From NCBI GenBank assembly GCA_036654795.1, contig JAVVRI010000009.1, positions 1 through 29,540 of the forward strand: 29,540 nucleotides of DNA, in the 5' to 3' direction. Below the pieces are notes generated by a model that did not search any database, was not told the origin of the DNA, and worked only from the letters and a program-made list of their open reading frames with translations. Every line of letters starts with the position of its first letter. The stretch's first letter is position 1. The DNA comes from JAVVRI01 sp036654795 (lineage in GTDB: Bacteria; Bacteroidota; Bacteroidia; Bacteroidales; Tannerellaceae). Below are positions 16,331 through 24,524 of this stretch, piece after piece. The position numbers and the translations under genes were made by a program.

Positions 16331-17587
16331 GTGAATCCATTATCATACATATTAATTTCTCTTGCTTTTTCAGCCTTTTTCTCGGGTGTGGAGATCGCTT
16401 TTGTTTCGTCTAACAAGCTGCGCTATGAGTTGGATAAGAAAAACGAAAGCTTTTCTAGCCGTATATTGGGCTTGTTTTATCGTAACCCGAGCCAATTTAT
16501 ATCGACCATGTTGGTGGGTAATAACATTGCGCTGGTGGTTTATGGCTTGCAAATGGCCATTGTGCTGGAACCCTACATAGCTAGGGTAGTTAATAATGAG
16601 GCACTGATTGTATTGGTACAGTCTGTTATTTCTACATTGCTCATCTTGTTTACTGGGGAATTTATTCCGAAAACAATTTTCAAATTGAATCCGAATCTGT
16701 TACTTAACTTGTTTTCGATCCCGTTGCTTGTTGCATACATTGTGCTTTATCCTATTTCTAAATTTTCTTCGCTGGTCTCTTTTTTGTTGTTGAAAATGGC
16801 CGGGGCGAAGAACCTGTCTACAAATGTTGTGCATACACTGGGCAAAGTAGATCTGGATTATTTTATTCAGCAGAGCATAGAGGATTCTTCCGAAAGTTCG
16901 GACATGGATACAGAAGTGAAGATTTTTCAGAATGCGTTGGATTTCTCTAATGTGCGGTTGCGTGATTGTATTGTGCCGCGCACTGAAATTGTTGCTTGCG
17001 ATACAACCGTAGGTGCAGAAGATTTAAAAGCGAAATTTATAGAAACTGGTCTTTCAAAGATACTAGTTTATAATGAAAATATAGATGATATTATTGGATA
17101 CATTCACTCTCTTGAGTTGTTTAAAAAGCCGGAAGATTGGACGGCTAATATTAAAAGTGTATCTATTGTTCCCGAAACGATGGCTGCCAATAAGTTAATG
17201 AAGTTGCTGATGCAAGATAAAAAGAGTATGGCGGTTGTGGTGGATGAATTTGGTGGTACGGCTGGTATTGTTACATTGGAAGATTTGGTGGAAGAAATAT
17301 TCGGCGAAATAGAAGATGAGCATGACACAAAATCGTATGTGGCCAAGAAGGTCGGTGAAGGAGAGTATCTGCTTTCCGGACGTATGGAAATAGATGCTTT
17401 AAACGAAATGTTTAATTTGGAATTGCCAGAGTCGGACGACTATGTAACGATAGCCGGTTATATTCTTCATTTCTATCAAAAGTTCCCGAAATTGAACGAA
17501 TCTGTGGAAATAGATAAATATACCTTTAAGATAGTTAAGGTAACGGCTACAAAAATAGAACTTGTGCGCATGAAAGTAAATGAATGA
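16331..17587 (+). CDS. CNNM/CorC (hemolysin C) family membrane protein with CBS domains
   Basis: The protein is about 418 residues from GTG 16331, one base after the lptC stop. That start gives MNPLSYILISLAFSAFFSG, the usual beginning of the family; the longer ATG 16280 frame runs inside lptC. Residues 1-175 form the CNNM/DUF21 membrane domain with about four transmembrane segments (SGVEIAFVSSNKLRYE, FISTMLVGNNIALVVYG, LLILFTGEFIPKTIF). Then comes a CBS pair (about 195-320; DVRV-like NVRLRDCIVPRTEIVA, VVVDEFGGTAGIVTLEDLVE) and a CorC/HlyC C-terminal domain. These proteins are linked to Mg2+/Co2+ export; the flavobacterial relative GldE is tied to gliding. The actual ion here is unproven. Confidence 0.85.
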   Translation: MNPLSYILISLAFSAFFSGVEIAFVSSNKLRYELDKKNESFSSRILGLFYRNPSQFISTMLVGNNIALVVYGLQMAIVLEPYIARVVNNEALIVLVQSVISTLLILFTGEFIPKTIFKLNPNLLLNLFSIPLLVAYIVLYPISKFSSLVSFLLLKMAGAKNLSTNVVHTLGKVDLDYFIQQSIEDSSESSDMDTEVKIFQNALDFSNVRLRDCIVPRTEIVACDTTVGAEDLKAKFIETGLSKILVYNENIDDIIGYIHSLELFKKPEDWTANIKSVSIVPETMAANKLMKLLMQDKKSMAVVVDEFGGTAGIVTLEDLVEEIFGEIEDEHDTKSYVAKKVGEGEYLLSGRMEIDALNEMFNLELPESDDYVTIAGYILHFYQKFPKLNESVEIDKYTFKIVKVTATKIELVRMKVNE

Positions 17588-17630
17588 TGAAAAAAAGTGG
17601 AATAAAAGATGCGTCAATTCCTTTTTTTCG

Positions 17631-17638
17631 TATCTTCG
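17631..17638 (+). promoter_or_regulatory. Weak -7 element before the PpiD-like gene
   Basis: TATCTTCG differs from TAnnTTTG at one base and lies 46 bases before the ATG at 17685, in a 97-base gap. No clear -33 TTTG is seen. The gene may also be read through from the coaX operon. Confidence 0.4.
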
Positions 17639-17684
17639 TGCCCTTAAACTGTGAAATATAAACTTTAAAAATAAATAAAGATAA

Positions 17685-19826
17685 ATGGCTACGCTGGAAA
17701 AAATTAGAAGCAAAGCAGGACTGTTGGTACTCGTAGTGGGGTTGGCATTGTTCGCTTTTATCATTGGAGACTTTTTGAACTCCGGTTCTACGTATTTTAG
17801 ACAGACTCAGGAACGAGTGGCTAAAGTTGACGGGGAAGTTATTAAAATTCAAGACTATCAAGGTCGAGTGGATGAAATGACCGAAATGTACAAGATGCAG
17901 TCGGGTTCAACCAGTCTTCCGGAAGAGTATATGACACAGATCCGTCAGTCTGTGTTTGATGCAATGGTGCAGGAAATCGTGTTGGACGAAGCTGTTGCTA
18001 AATTGGGTCTGACGGTCTCTCCTGAAGAGTTGTTCGACATGGTGCAGGGTGAAAACATCTCTCCGATGATTCAGCAAATGCAGATGTTTACCAATCCGCA
18101 GACAGGTGCTTTCGACAAAGTTGCTTTGTTGAATTTCTTGAAAACTGTGGGTGACGATAACATGGCTGCTTATCCGGCCGATCAGCAAGCACAACTTTTG
18201 CAAGCTAAAAACTTCTGGTTGTTTTGGGAAAAACAGATCAAACGTCAACGCATCGAACAGAAATATTCAAGTTTGCTGAGCAAAGCGATTGCTGCAAACG
18301 TATTGGATGCTAAAGAGGCTTTTAATGAAACAGCAGAAAGTGCTGACATCGTATATGCTATGCAATCATATGCTACGATTGCTGACTCAACTATTGAAGT
18401 GAGCAAGAGCGAAATTGAAAAGCTTTACAATCAGCGTAAGGAGATGTTTAAGCAGAAAGAAGGAAAAGTAATTAATTACATTGCTGTAGACATTCGTCCG
18501 AGCAAAGAAGATTACGATAAGGCAAATACTGAAATCGAAGCATTGAAAGAAGAGTTGGTAGCTTCTGAAAAGGTAGTTGACCTAGTCAATGAAAACTCTG
18601 AAGTTCCTTATGTAGATGCTTTCTTTACGGAGGGATCTTTTGATCCTGAACTGAAGCAATTCGCAACAACCTCTGAAATCGGTGCTGTATATGGCCCGGT
18701 ATTTGAGAATGACCGTTACAGAATGTTTAAGTTGGTTGATAAGAAGGTTGCTCCCGACTCCGTGAAAGTAAGTCACATCATGTTGGCGAATTCCGGTACG
18801 GAAGCTGTTACATTAGCCTTGGCTGATAGTTTGAAGAATGTGCTGAAGAACGGTGGAGACTTTGCCGAACTTGCTAAAAAATTCTCGGCTGATCAGGCTG
18901 CTGAAAAAGGTGGCGAATTGGGATGGTTTACAGAAGCAACGGCTTTAAAAGGAGTTAACGAAGACTTTCAGAAAACAGTATTTACCACTCCGATTAACGA
19001 AGTGGCTGTTGTGAAGTCATTGTATGGTACCCATCTTGTGAAGGTTACAGAAAGAACCTCGAATGTAAATAAGTATAAAGTAGCAGATATCAATATGGTT
19101 GTATCTCCTAGTTCAAAGACTTATAGCAATATCTATAACGAATTGAACCAATTTGTTTCTAAGAATAATAAGAACACTGAAAAGTTAGACGAAGCTGCTA
19201 AGGAAGCTGGTTATAACATGATGTCAAACGTAACTATAACAGGTGCAGACCAATTGTTGGGAACGATCAAAAACTCCCGTCCAGTAATCCGTTGGGCATT
19301 CCAGAATGATAAGGGTAAAATCTCGGAAATTTTTGAATGTAATGATAAGTTTGTGATTGCAACTGTACAGAGTACTTTGCCTGAAGGTTATCGTTCGGTA
19401 GATGCTGTTGCTCCTGCGTTGAAGGCTGAACTGATTGCTCAGAAGAAGGGTGAAAAGATTGCATCAGAACTGACTGCAAAGAACATAACTTCTATAGATG
19501 CTTATGCCCAAGCAATGGGATCGTCTGTAGACTCAGTGAAGTTTGTTAACTTTGGTACACGTCGTATCTCCGGTATCGGTATGGAACCGAACTTGAATGC
19601 CATGATTTCATTGGCACAAAAGGATCAGGTGAGTGCTCCGGTAAAGGGTAACAACGGTGTTTATGTATTCCGTGTATATGAGAAAACAAAGGATGCTAAG
19701 GAATATGACGAAGCACAGCAGATTAGTGCTATGGATGCCGCTAACGCTTATCGTTTCGGTTACCAAGCTATCCAATCCCTGGTAAATAAGGCTGAGGTAG
19801 AAGATAACCGTATCCGTTTCTATTAA
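17685..19826 (+). CDS. PpiD/SurA-like periplasmic chaperone with PPIase domain
   Basis: This 713-residue protein has one N-terminal membrane anchor (about 12-31; GLLVLVVGLALFAFIIGDF) and a periplasmic body, like PpiD. Residues about 45-250 are the SurA-N/trigger-like helical chaperone domain (VAKVDGEVIKIQDYQGRVDE, then FDAMVQEIVLDEAVAKLGL). A parvulin rotamase domain lies at about 360-455 (VSHIMLANSG, FAELAKKFSADQAAEKGGEL then GWF, YGTHLVKVTER). A divergent second parvulin-like region follows. It should help fold proteins leaving the Sec translocon, fitting secG further along the window. A strong hairpin terminator follows. The enterobacterial name ppiD is analogous by architecture only, so no symbol is given. 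Confidence 0.85.
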   Translation: MATLEKIRSKAGLLVLVVGLALFAFIIGDFLNSGSTYFRQTQERVAKVDGEVIKIQDYQGRVDEMTEMYKMQSGSTSLPEEYMTQIRQSVFDAMVQEIVLDEAVAKLGLTVSPEELFDMVQGENISPMIQQMQMFTNPQTGAFDKVALLNFLKTVGDDNMAAYPADQQAQLLQAKNFWLFWEKQIKRQRIEQKYSSLLSKAIAANVLDAKEAFNETAESADIVYAMQSYATIADSTIEVSKSEIEKLYNQRKEMFKQKEGKVINYIAVDIRPSKEDYDKANTEIEALKEELVASEKVVDLVNENSEVPYVDAFFTEGSFDPELKQFATTSEIGAVYGPVFENDRYRMFKLVDKKVAPDSVKVSHIMLANSGTEAVTLALADSLKNVLKNGGDFAELAKKFSADQAAEKGGELGWFTEATALKGVNEDFQKTVFTTPINEVAVVKSLYGTHLVKVTERTSNVNKYKVADINMVVSPSSKTYSNIYNELNQFVSKNNKNTEKLDEAAKEAGYNMMSNVTITGADQLLGTIKNSRPVIRWAFQNDKGKISEIFECNDKFVIATVQSTLPEGYRSVDAVAPALKAELIAQKKGEKIASELTAKNITSIDAYAQAMGSSVDSVKFVNFGTRRISGIGMEPNLNAMISLAQKDQVSAPVKGNNGVYVFRVYEKTKDAKEYDEAQQISAMDAANAYRFGYQAIQSLVNKAEVEDNRIRFY

Positions 19827-19852
19827 TAAGAAGCAGACGTTTATTCATAAAT

Positions 19853-19906
19853 AAACAGGCGCAGATTGGGCAGAATAATAGTTTCTGCTTAAATCTGCGC
19901 TTGTTT
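19853..19906 (+). terminator. Long hairpin terminator after the PpiD-like gene
   Basis: AAACAGGCGCAGATT (19853-19867) pairs over 15 bp, with one G-U, with AATCTGCGCTTGTTT (19892-19906). Inside, GCAGAA (19870-19875) pairs with TTCTGC (19883-19888). It is T-rich downstream and begins 26 bases after the stop. Confidence 0.75.
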
Positions 19907-19952
19907 GCGTTTATCTGTTTGCTTAATCTACGTTATCGACCGTTTCTTTTTT

Positions 19953-19960
19953 TATCTTTG
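19953..19960 (+). promoter_or_regulatory. Bacteroidetes -7 element for rlmN
   Basis: TATCTTTG matches TAnnTTTG exactly. The predicted start (near 19967) is 24 bases before ATG 19991. It lies inside an upstream in-frame extension of rlmN, which argues against the longer start at 19901. Confidence 0.65.
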
Positions 19961-19990
19961 CAAAAAGAATACTTATTTATAAATAGAAAT

Positions 19991-21022
19991 ATGACTGAAA
20001 AGAGAAGTTTGCTGGGAATGACTTTGGAGGAGCTCAAGAACGTAGCGACGGAAGCCGGTCTTCCTGGATATGCCGCGAAGCAACTGACCGACTGGCTATA
20101 TAAAAAGAAAGTAACTTCCATTGCAGATATGACAAATATTGCAGCCGCTAAACGTATATGGCTGGAAGAGCATTTTGAAGTTGGTGCGGTTGCTCCGGCT
20201 GAGAGCATGAAGTCTGTTGATGGTACAATTAAGTATTTGTTTGCGGCAGGTGAAGGTCATTTTGTAGAGTCGGTTTATATTCCTGCTGATGAGCGTGCCA
20301 CTTTATGTGTTTCTTCTCAGGTAGGATGCAAAATGAACTGTCTTTTCTGTATGACTGGAAAGCAAGGTTTTATTGCCAATCTGACTGCGTCGGAGATATT
20401 GAACCAGATACAATCATTGCCAGAAAGTGATGCATTGACCAATGTGGTATTTATGGGAATGGGCGAACCGTTGGATAATGCTGACGAGCTATTTAAGGTG
20501 CTTGAAATTCTAACTGCCCCATATGGTTATGGATGGAGTCCGAAACGCATTACTGTCTCTACAATAGGTGTAACGAAGGGTTTGAAGCGCTACTTGGAGG
20601 AAAGTGATTGCCATTTGGCTGTTAGCTTGCATTCTCCTTTTCCAGATGAACGCCTTTCCCTGATGCCTGTTGAGAAAGCTTTTCCGATGCTTGAAGTGCT
20701 TGAGCAGATTCGTCAGGTAGATTTTACTCACCAACGCCGGATATCTTTTGAATATATTGTCTTTAAAGATTTGAATGATACACTTCAACATGCGAAGGCA
20801 TTATGTGGTTTATTGAAAAATATTCCCTGTCGCGTTAATTTGATTCGTTTCCATGCAATACCGGGAGTGTCACTGAGTAGTCCGGATATGGATGTGATGG
20901 AGGCTTTTCGGGATATTTTGACTGAAAAGGGCGTGGTTTGTACTATCAGGGCTTCGCGCGGAGAGGATATTTTTGCTGCTTGCGGCATGCTTTCAACTGC
21001 TAAAACTAAGCAAAAAGAGTAA
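19991..21022 (+). CDS. rlmN: Dual-specificity 23S rRNA/tRNA adenine-C2 methyltransferase RlmN
   Basis: This radical-SAM enzyme methylates A2503 of 23S rRNA and A37 of some tRNAs. It is 343 residues from ATG 19991. The radical-SAM cluster motif C-x3-C-x2-C is at C113, C117 and C120 (VGCKMNCLFCMTG), the GMGEP loop follows (VVFMGMGEPLDN), and the second catalytic Cys is C331 in FAACGMLS. Motifs such as SVDGTIKYLF and RITVSTIGVTKGLKRY are typical. The longer frame from 19901 includes the promoter and terminator tail, so it is rejected. The gene has its own promoter and is followed by a separately promoted DUF4837 gene. Confidence 0.95.
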   Translation: MTEKRSLLGMTLEELKNVATEAGLPGYAAKQLTDWLYKKKVTSIADMTNIAAAKRIWLEEHFEVGAVAPAESMKSVDGTIKYLFAAGEGHFVESVYIPADERATLCVSSQVGCKMNCLFCMTGKQGFIANLTASEILNQIQSLPESDALTNVVFMGMGEPLDNADELFKVLEILTAPYGYGWSPKRITVSTIGVTKGLKRYLEESDCHLAVSLHSPFPDERLSLMPVEKAFPMLEVLEQIRQVDFTHQRRISFEYIVFKDLNDTLQHAKALCGLLKNIPCRVNLIRFHAIPGVSLSSPDMDVMEAFRDILTEKGVVCTIRASRGEDIFAACGMLSTAKTKQKE

Positions 21023-21049
21023 AGAAGCGAGAGTTACGTTGAAAAGAAT

Positions 21050-21057
21050 TATCTTTG
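21050..21057 (+). promoter_or_regulatory. Bacteroidetes -7 element for the DUF4837 gene and pdxA
   Basis: TATCTTTG matches TAnnTTTG exactly in the 58-base gap after rlmN, with a predicted start near 21064, 17 bases before ATG 21081. No -33 TTTG is evident. Confidence 0.6.
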
Positions 21058-21080
21058 TAAAAATATAATAGTAGAGAGTT

Positions 21081-22118
21081 ATGAAAACACATGTTTTGTT
21101 TATAAGCTTTATGTTACTTCTGGCATCAATGTGTGCTTGCAATTCAGGATCAGTGGTAACGCGGGCTACTGGATTAGCCTATGAGGTCGTAGTAGTGATG
21201 GACAAAGCCGGTTGGGATAGTGCTGCCGGAGAGGCTATCAATGGTGAGTTGGAAGCCGATATACCCGGACTACCACAAGTTGAACCTACATTGAAAGTAT
21301 CTTATGTAAGTCCGGAACATTTTGATGGATTGCTTACATATGTGCGTAATATCTTGATTGTAAAAGTGGATGCCGGACAATATACGAAGGTGTCTTTAAA
21401 TTACGAGAATAACCGTTGGGCACAGGGACAGGTCGTGTTGACCATGACTGCGCCTAATCTGGAGATGCTGACAAGTTATGTGGCTAATCATAAAAATGAA
21501 ATAACAAACTTCTTTGTAAAGGTTGAAATGAACCGTATGATTGCTATCTTGACGAAAAACTATAGTACGGTTGTGATGGATCAACTGAAAAGCAAGATGG
21601 ACGTGATGCTCAATGCACCGGAGGATATGACTTATTACCGCGATTCGGTGGATTTCTTCTGGGCATCCAATAATGCTCAAACAGGGCGTACAGATTTGGT
21701 TGTCTACACCTTCCCTTATACTGACTCATTAACATTTACAGCAGATTATTTGGTTGCTCAACGGGATTCGGTATTAAAGCGTAATTTGCCAGGAGCCTTT
21801 CCTGATTCTTATATGGCAACCGAGATGCGTTTTGGAGGGGTGGATTATTCCGCAATCAAGTTGCACGGTAAATATTGTGGTGTGATGCGAGGGTTATGGA
21901 GAATGACTGGAGACATGATGGGCGGTCCCTTTGTGAGTCATATTCGCTTGGATGAAAAAAACAATCGGGTGGTAGTAGCAGAAGGATTTGTTTTTGCCCC
22001 CGAAACACAAAAAAGGAACTTTATCCGCCGGATTGAAGCTGCTTTGTTTACTCTCCGCTTGCCGGGTGAGTTTGATGAGCCCGTGGAAGAATCCTTAGGA
22101 GTAACGGAAGTGAAATAA
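21081..22118 (+). CDS. DUF4837 lipoprotein
   Basis: This 345-residue protein has a lipoprotein signal ending SMCAC (lipidated Cys probably residue 20). The mature part begins with a strand-rich region (TGLAYEVVVVMDKAGWD, a segment on YVRNILIVKVD) and continues with helices and strands such as FFWASNNAQTGRTDLVVYTF and MRGLWRMTGDMMGGPFVSH. I recognise this as DUF4837, a Bacteroidetes lipoprotein family of unknown function. There is no catalytic motif. It is followed after 11 bases by pdxA, so the two are cotranscribed, and it has its own promoter. The function cannot be inferred from the neighbours. Confidence 0.8.
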   Translation: MKTHVLFISFMLLLASMCACNSGSVVTRATGLAYEVVVVMDKAGWDSAAGEAINGELEADIPGLPQVEPTLKVSYVSPEHFDGLLTYVRNILIVKVDAGQYTKVSLNYENNRWAQGQVVLTMTAPNLEMLTSYVANHKNEITNFFVKVEMNRMIAILTKNYSTVVMDQLKSKMDVMLNAPEDMTYYRDSVDFFWASNNAQTGRTDLVVYTFPYTDSLTFTADYLVAQRDSVLKRNLPGAFPDSYMATEMRFGGVDYSAIKLHGKYCGVMRGLWRMTGDMMGGPFVSHIRLDEKNNRVVVAEGFVFAPETQKRNFIRRIEAALFTLRLPGEFDEPVEESLGVTEVK

Positions 22119-22129
22119 TAAATAAATAG

Positions 22130-23230
22130 ATGGAAGAACGATTGATTAAAGTGGGTATCACCCACGGAGACATAAACGGCATAGGTTATGAGGTTATATT
22201 GAAGACCTTTTCTGATGTTCGGATGGCAGAACTTTGTACACCGATAATATACGGTTCATCGAAGATTGCCGCTTACCACCGGAAAGCGTTGGAGTTGGCT
22301 CCGGTCAATATGAATACCATTATCAATGCCGAAGAAGCCGGTATTAACCGGGTGAATATCATTAACTGTGTGGACGACGAAACAAAGGTGGAGTTGGCTC
22401 ATTCTACTGCTATTGCTGGAGATGCCGCCTTTAAAGCTTTAGAAGCTGCTGTTACCGATCTGAAACGTGAAGTGATTGATGTTCTGGTGACGGCTCCTAT
22501 TAATAAGCAAAACATACAAAATGACCAGTTTCACTTCCCCGGACATACTGAGTATTTGGAAGAATGTTTTGGCGGGCTGGGGAAAAAGGCATTAATGATT
22601 TTGATGAACGATAATTTGCGTGTTGCGTTGGTTACGGGACATATACCCCTTTCCGAAGTAGCTTCCAGAATTACTTTGGAGGACATTGTGTCCAAATTGC
22701 GTATTTTTAATCTATCACTCAAACAGGATTTTGGTATTGTGAAGCCTCGCATTGCGGTGCTTTCCCTGAACCCTCATGCAGGTGATGCCGGATTGCTGGG
22801 CAAAGAAGAAGAGGCAATCATCATACCAGCCATGCAAGAGGCTGAGAAACGTGGTGTGATGTCGTTCGGTCCTTATGCGGCAGATGGATTCTTCGGTTCG
22901 CGCATGTACGACAAGTTTGATGGTGTGTTGGCTATGTATCATGATCAAGGATTGGCACCTTTTAAAGTGTTGGCTATGGAGAATGGTGTGAATTTTACAG
23001 CTGGTTTACCAATTGTACGCACTTCGCCTGCTCATGGAACGGCTTATGATATTGCCGGACAAAATTTGGCTTCGGAGGATTCTTTCCGTCAAGCTGTTTA
23101 TACAGCAATTGATATATACCGGAATCGGGCAATCTATCGTGAGGCGTCAGCAAATCCATTGCGTAAGCAGTACTTTGACAAGGGTGGTGATAATGAAAAA
23201 CTTGATCTTACCAGAGACGAGGAAGCATAA
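22130..23230 (+). CDS. pdxA: 4-hydroxythreonine-4-phosphate dehydrogenase
   Basis: PdxA oxidises 4-phosphohydroxy-L-threonine in the DXP-dependent vitamin B6 pathway. The protein is 366 residues; family motifs run in order: VGITHGDINGIGYEV at the N-terminus, VTAPINKQNI, FPGHTEYLEE (metal-binding His), LNPHAGDAGLLG, YHDQGLAPFK (metal His/Asp) and VRTSPAHGTAYDIAG. It is cytosolic. The C-terminal tail of about 20 residues (QYFDKGGDNEKLDLTRDEEA) is acidic. It lies 11 bases after the DUF4837 gene. A 9-bp hairpin follows 29 bases beyond the stop. Confidence 0.94.
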   Translation: MEERLIKVGITHGDINGIGYEVILKTFSDVRMAELCTPIIYGSSKIAAYHRKALELAPVNMNTIINAEEAGINRVNIINCVDDETKVELAHSTAIAGDAAFKALEAAVTDLKREVIDVLVTAPINKQNIQNDQFHFPGHTEYLEECFGGLGKKALMILMNDNLRVALVTGHIPLSEVASRITLEDIVSKLRIFNLSLKQDFGIVKPRIAVLSLNPHAGDAGLLGKEEEAIIIPAMQEAEKRGVMSFGPYAADGFFGSRMYDKFDGVLAMYHDQGLAPFKVLAMENGVNFTAGLPIVRTSPAHGTAYDIAGQNLASEDSFRQAVYTAIDIYRNRAIYREASANPLRKQYFDKGGDNEKLDLTRDEEA

Positions 23231-23259
23231 ATGACCCGCATACAGCGGTTTTTCACTTT

Positions 23260-23284
23260 AAACTTTTTTTGATAGAAAAAGTTT
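23260..23284 (+). terminator. Short A/T-rich hairpin after pdxA
   Basis: AAACTTTTT (23260-23268) pairs with AAAAAGTTT (23276-23284) around a 7-base loop. The stem is weak in G+C and overlaps the -33 region of the next promoter, so it may be a weak terminator or part of promoter structure. Confidence 0.4.
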
Positions 23285-23295
23285 ACGTAAGTTTG
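23268..23295 (+). promoter_or_regulatory. Promoter for the four-gene lipid operon
   Basis: TAAGTTTG (23288-23295) fits TAnnTTTG, with TTTG at 23268-23271 upstream at a somewhat short spacing of 16. Transcription would start near 23302, 17 bases before the ATG at 23319. Confidence 0.55.
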
Positions 23296-23318
23296 CACGT
23301 AAAAATAAACGGAACGAT

Positions 23319-23780
23319 ATGTTTAAGGATAAAACAATAGTATATACCTCCGGAACGTTTGATATGTTCCATTACAATCATCTCCGGATGATCAATTACG
23401 CACGTAGTCTGGCAGATATTTTGATCGTCGGCGTGAGTACGGATGAATTGGTGTCTTCTTACAAAGCACACCCAATCATACCGTTTAGTGAACGTCTTCA
23501 AATTATTGAGGCTCTCAAAACTCCGGATATCGTTATTCCGCAACATTCCTTGGATCATACTGAGATTGTAAAGAAACTCAATATAGATGCGTTTGTAGTG
23601 GGGGATGATTGGTTTGGTAAATACGATTATCTAAAGGATATGGGTGTACAGGTGTTTTATTTCCCGTACGGTACAGGCGTTTCGTCTACTAATCTGAAGA
23701 AAACAATACATGACTCCTATGAGGCCAATCTGCAATATCAACAGCAGGTGAAACCGGTTACGGTTAAGGGGGAAAAATAG
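23319..23780 (+). CDS. Cytidylyltransferase family protein (TagD/ECT-like)
   Basis: This 153-residue protein is a single nucleotidyltransferase domain of the type that makes CDP-glycerol, CDP-ethanolamine or CDP-choline from CTP and a phospho-alcohol. The N-terminal motif reads GTFDMFHYNH (12-21): both histidines (H18, H21) of the HxGH signature are present, but the Gly is Asn. Later motifs are STDELVSSYKAHPIIPFSER, VVGDDWFGKYDYL, and GVSSTNLKK, corresponding to the RTxGISTT loop. It is somewhat longer than the usual 130-residue TagD. It heads an operon with a short-chain dehydrogenase, a CDP-alcohol phosphatidyltransferase and an acyltransferase, so a lipid head-group role fits better than teichoic acid. 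The exact alcohol is unknown. Confidence 0.85.
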   Translation: MFKDKTIVYTSGTFDMFHYNHLRMINYARSLADILIVGVSTDELVSSYKAHPIIPFSERLQIIEALKTPDIVIPQHSLDHTEIVKKLNIDAFVVGDDWFGKYDYLKDMGVQVFYFPYGTGVSSTNLKKTIHDSYEANLQYQQQVKPVTVKGEK

Positions 23781-23788
23781 GATTTTGT

Positions 23789-24517
23789 ATGGAAAAATAT
23801 GCTTTAATTACCGGAGGTACAAAAGGTATTGGGCGGGCGGTGGCCTTCTGTTTAGGAGGCGCCGGTTACCAATTAATACTAACCTACGCAACAGATAGTG
23901 AGGCAGCAGATGCTACTGCTTGCGAATTGCATGCGCTCTATGGGGTGACTGTACATTTGTTGCAGGCTGATATTGCCAGCCCGGTTTCTATTGATGTTAT
24001 AGATTGTTATTTGACAACTCACGCGTTGCGTTTGGATGCAATTGTTTTCAACGCAGGGCTTACTTGTCGTGATCCGTTCGAACAATTGGCATTAGCTGAA
24101 TGGGAACGAGTCTTTTTTGCGAATGTGCATTTTCCTGTTTTTCTTTTGCAACGTATTGTTGGAAGGGTGAATCGGGGAGGTAGTGTTGTATTTACTGGTT
24201 CGCTGATGGGGATTGAGCCCCATTCAGTATCTTTAGCTTATGGGGTAACCAAAAGTGCTGTGCATGCTTTGGTGAAGAATCTTGTTAAGTTTCTTACTCC
24301 TTATGAGCTACGTGTAAACGCGGTAGCTCCAGGCTTTGTTGACACGGAATGGCAAAAAGCAAAACCGACTGAGATACGTCAGAATATTGAACGCAAAGTC
24401 GCATTGGGTCGCTTTTGTGACCCCGTAGAGTTGGCTGAAGTCTACAAAATGTTGATAGAAAATAGTTATTTTAATGGAGAAGTAATCGTTGTAGATGGCG
24501 GTTATTCATATAAATAA
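23789..24517 (+). CDS. Short-chain dehydrogenase/reductase, FabG-like
   Basis: This 242-residue NAD(P)H-dependent oxidoreductase has the complete classical SDR site: TGGTKGIG cofactor loop (8-15), NAG (N88), catalytic S138, Y151 and K155 (YGVTK), and a PG motif (VAPGFVDTEW). It ends with the usual VVDGGYSYK. FabG-type enzymes reduce 3-keto groups on acyl chains. In this operon it could reduce a lipid intermediate; a Bacteroides SDR with 3-ketosphinganine reductase activity has been reported (locus BT_0972 of B. thetaiotaomicron), but whether this is its orthologue cannot be judged here. It is 8 bases after the cytidylyltransferase and 7 before the phosphatidyltransferase. Confidence 0.85.
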   Translation: MEKYALITGGTKGIGRAVAFCLGGAGYQLILTYATDSEAADATACELHALYGVTVHLLQADIASPVSIDVIDCYLTTHALRLDAIVFNAGLTCRDPFEQLALAEWERVFFANVHFPVFLLQRIVGRVNRGGSVVFTGSLMGIEPHSVSLAYGVTKSAVHALVKNLVKFLTPYELRVNAVAPGFVDTEWQKAKPTEIRQNIERKVALGRFCDPVELAEVYKMLIENSYFNGEVIVVDGGYSYK

Positions 24518-24524
24518 GAAATAA

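Noticed and set aside
19901..19990. Longer RlmN start
   Set aside because: It would include terminator-derived sequence and the TATCTTTG promoter; ATG 19991 fits the family length.
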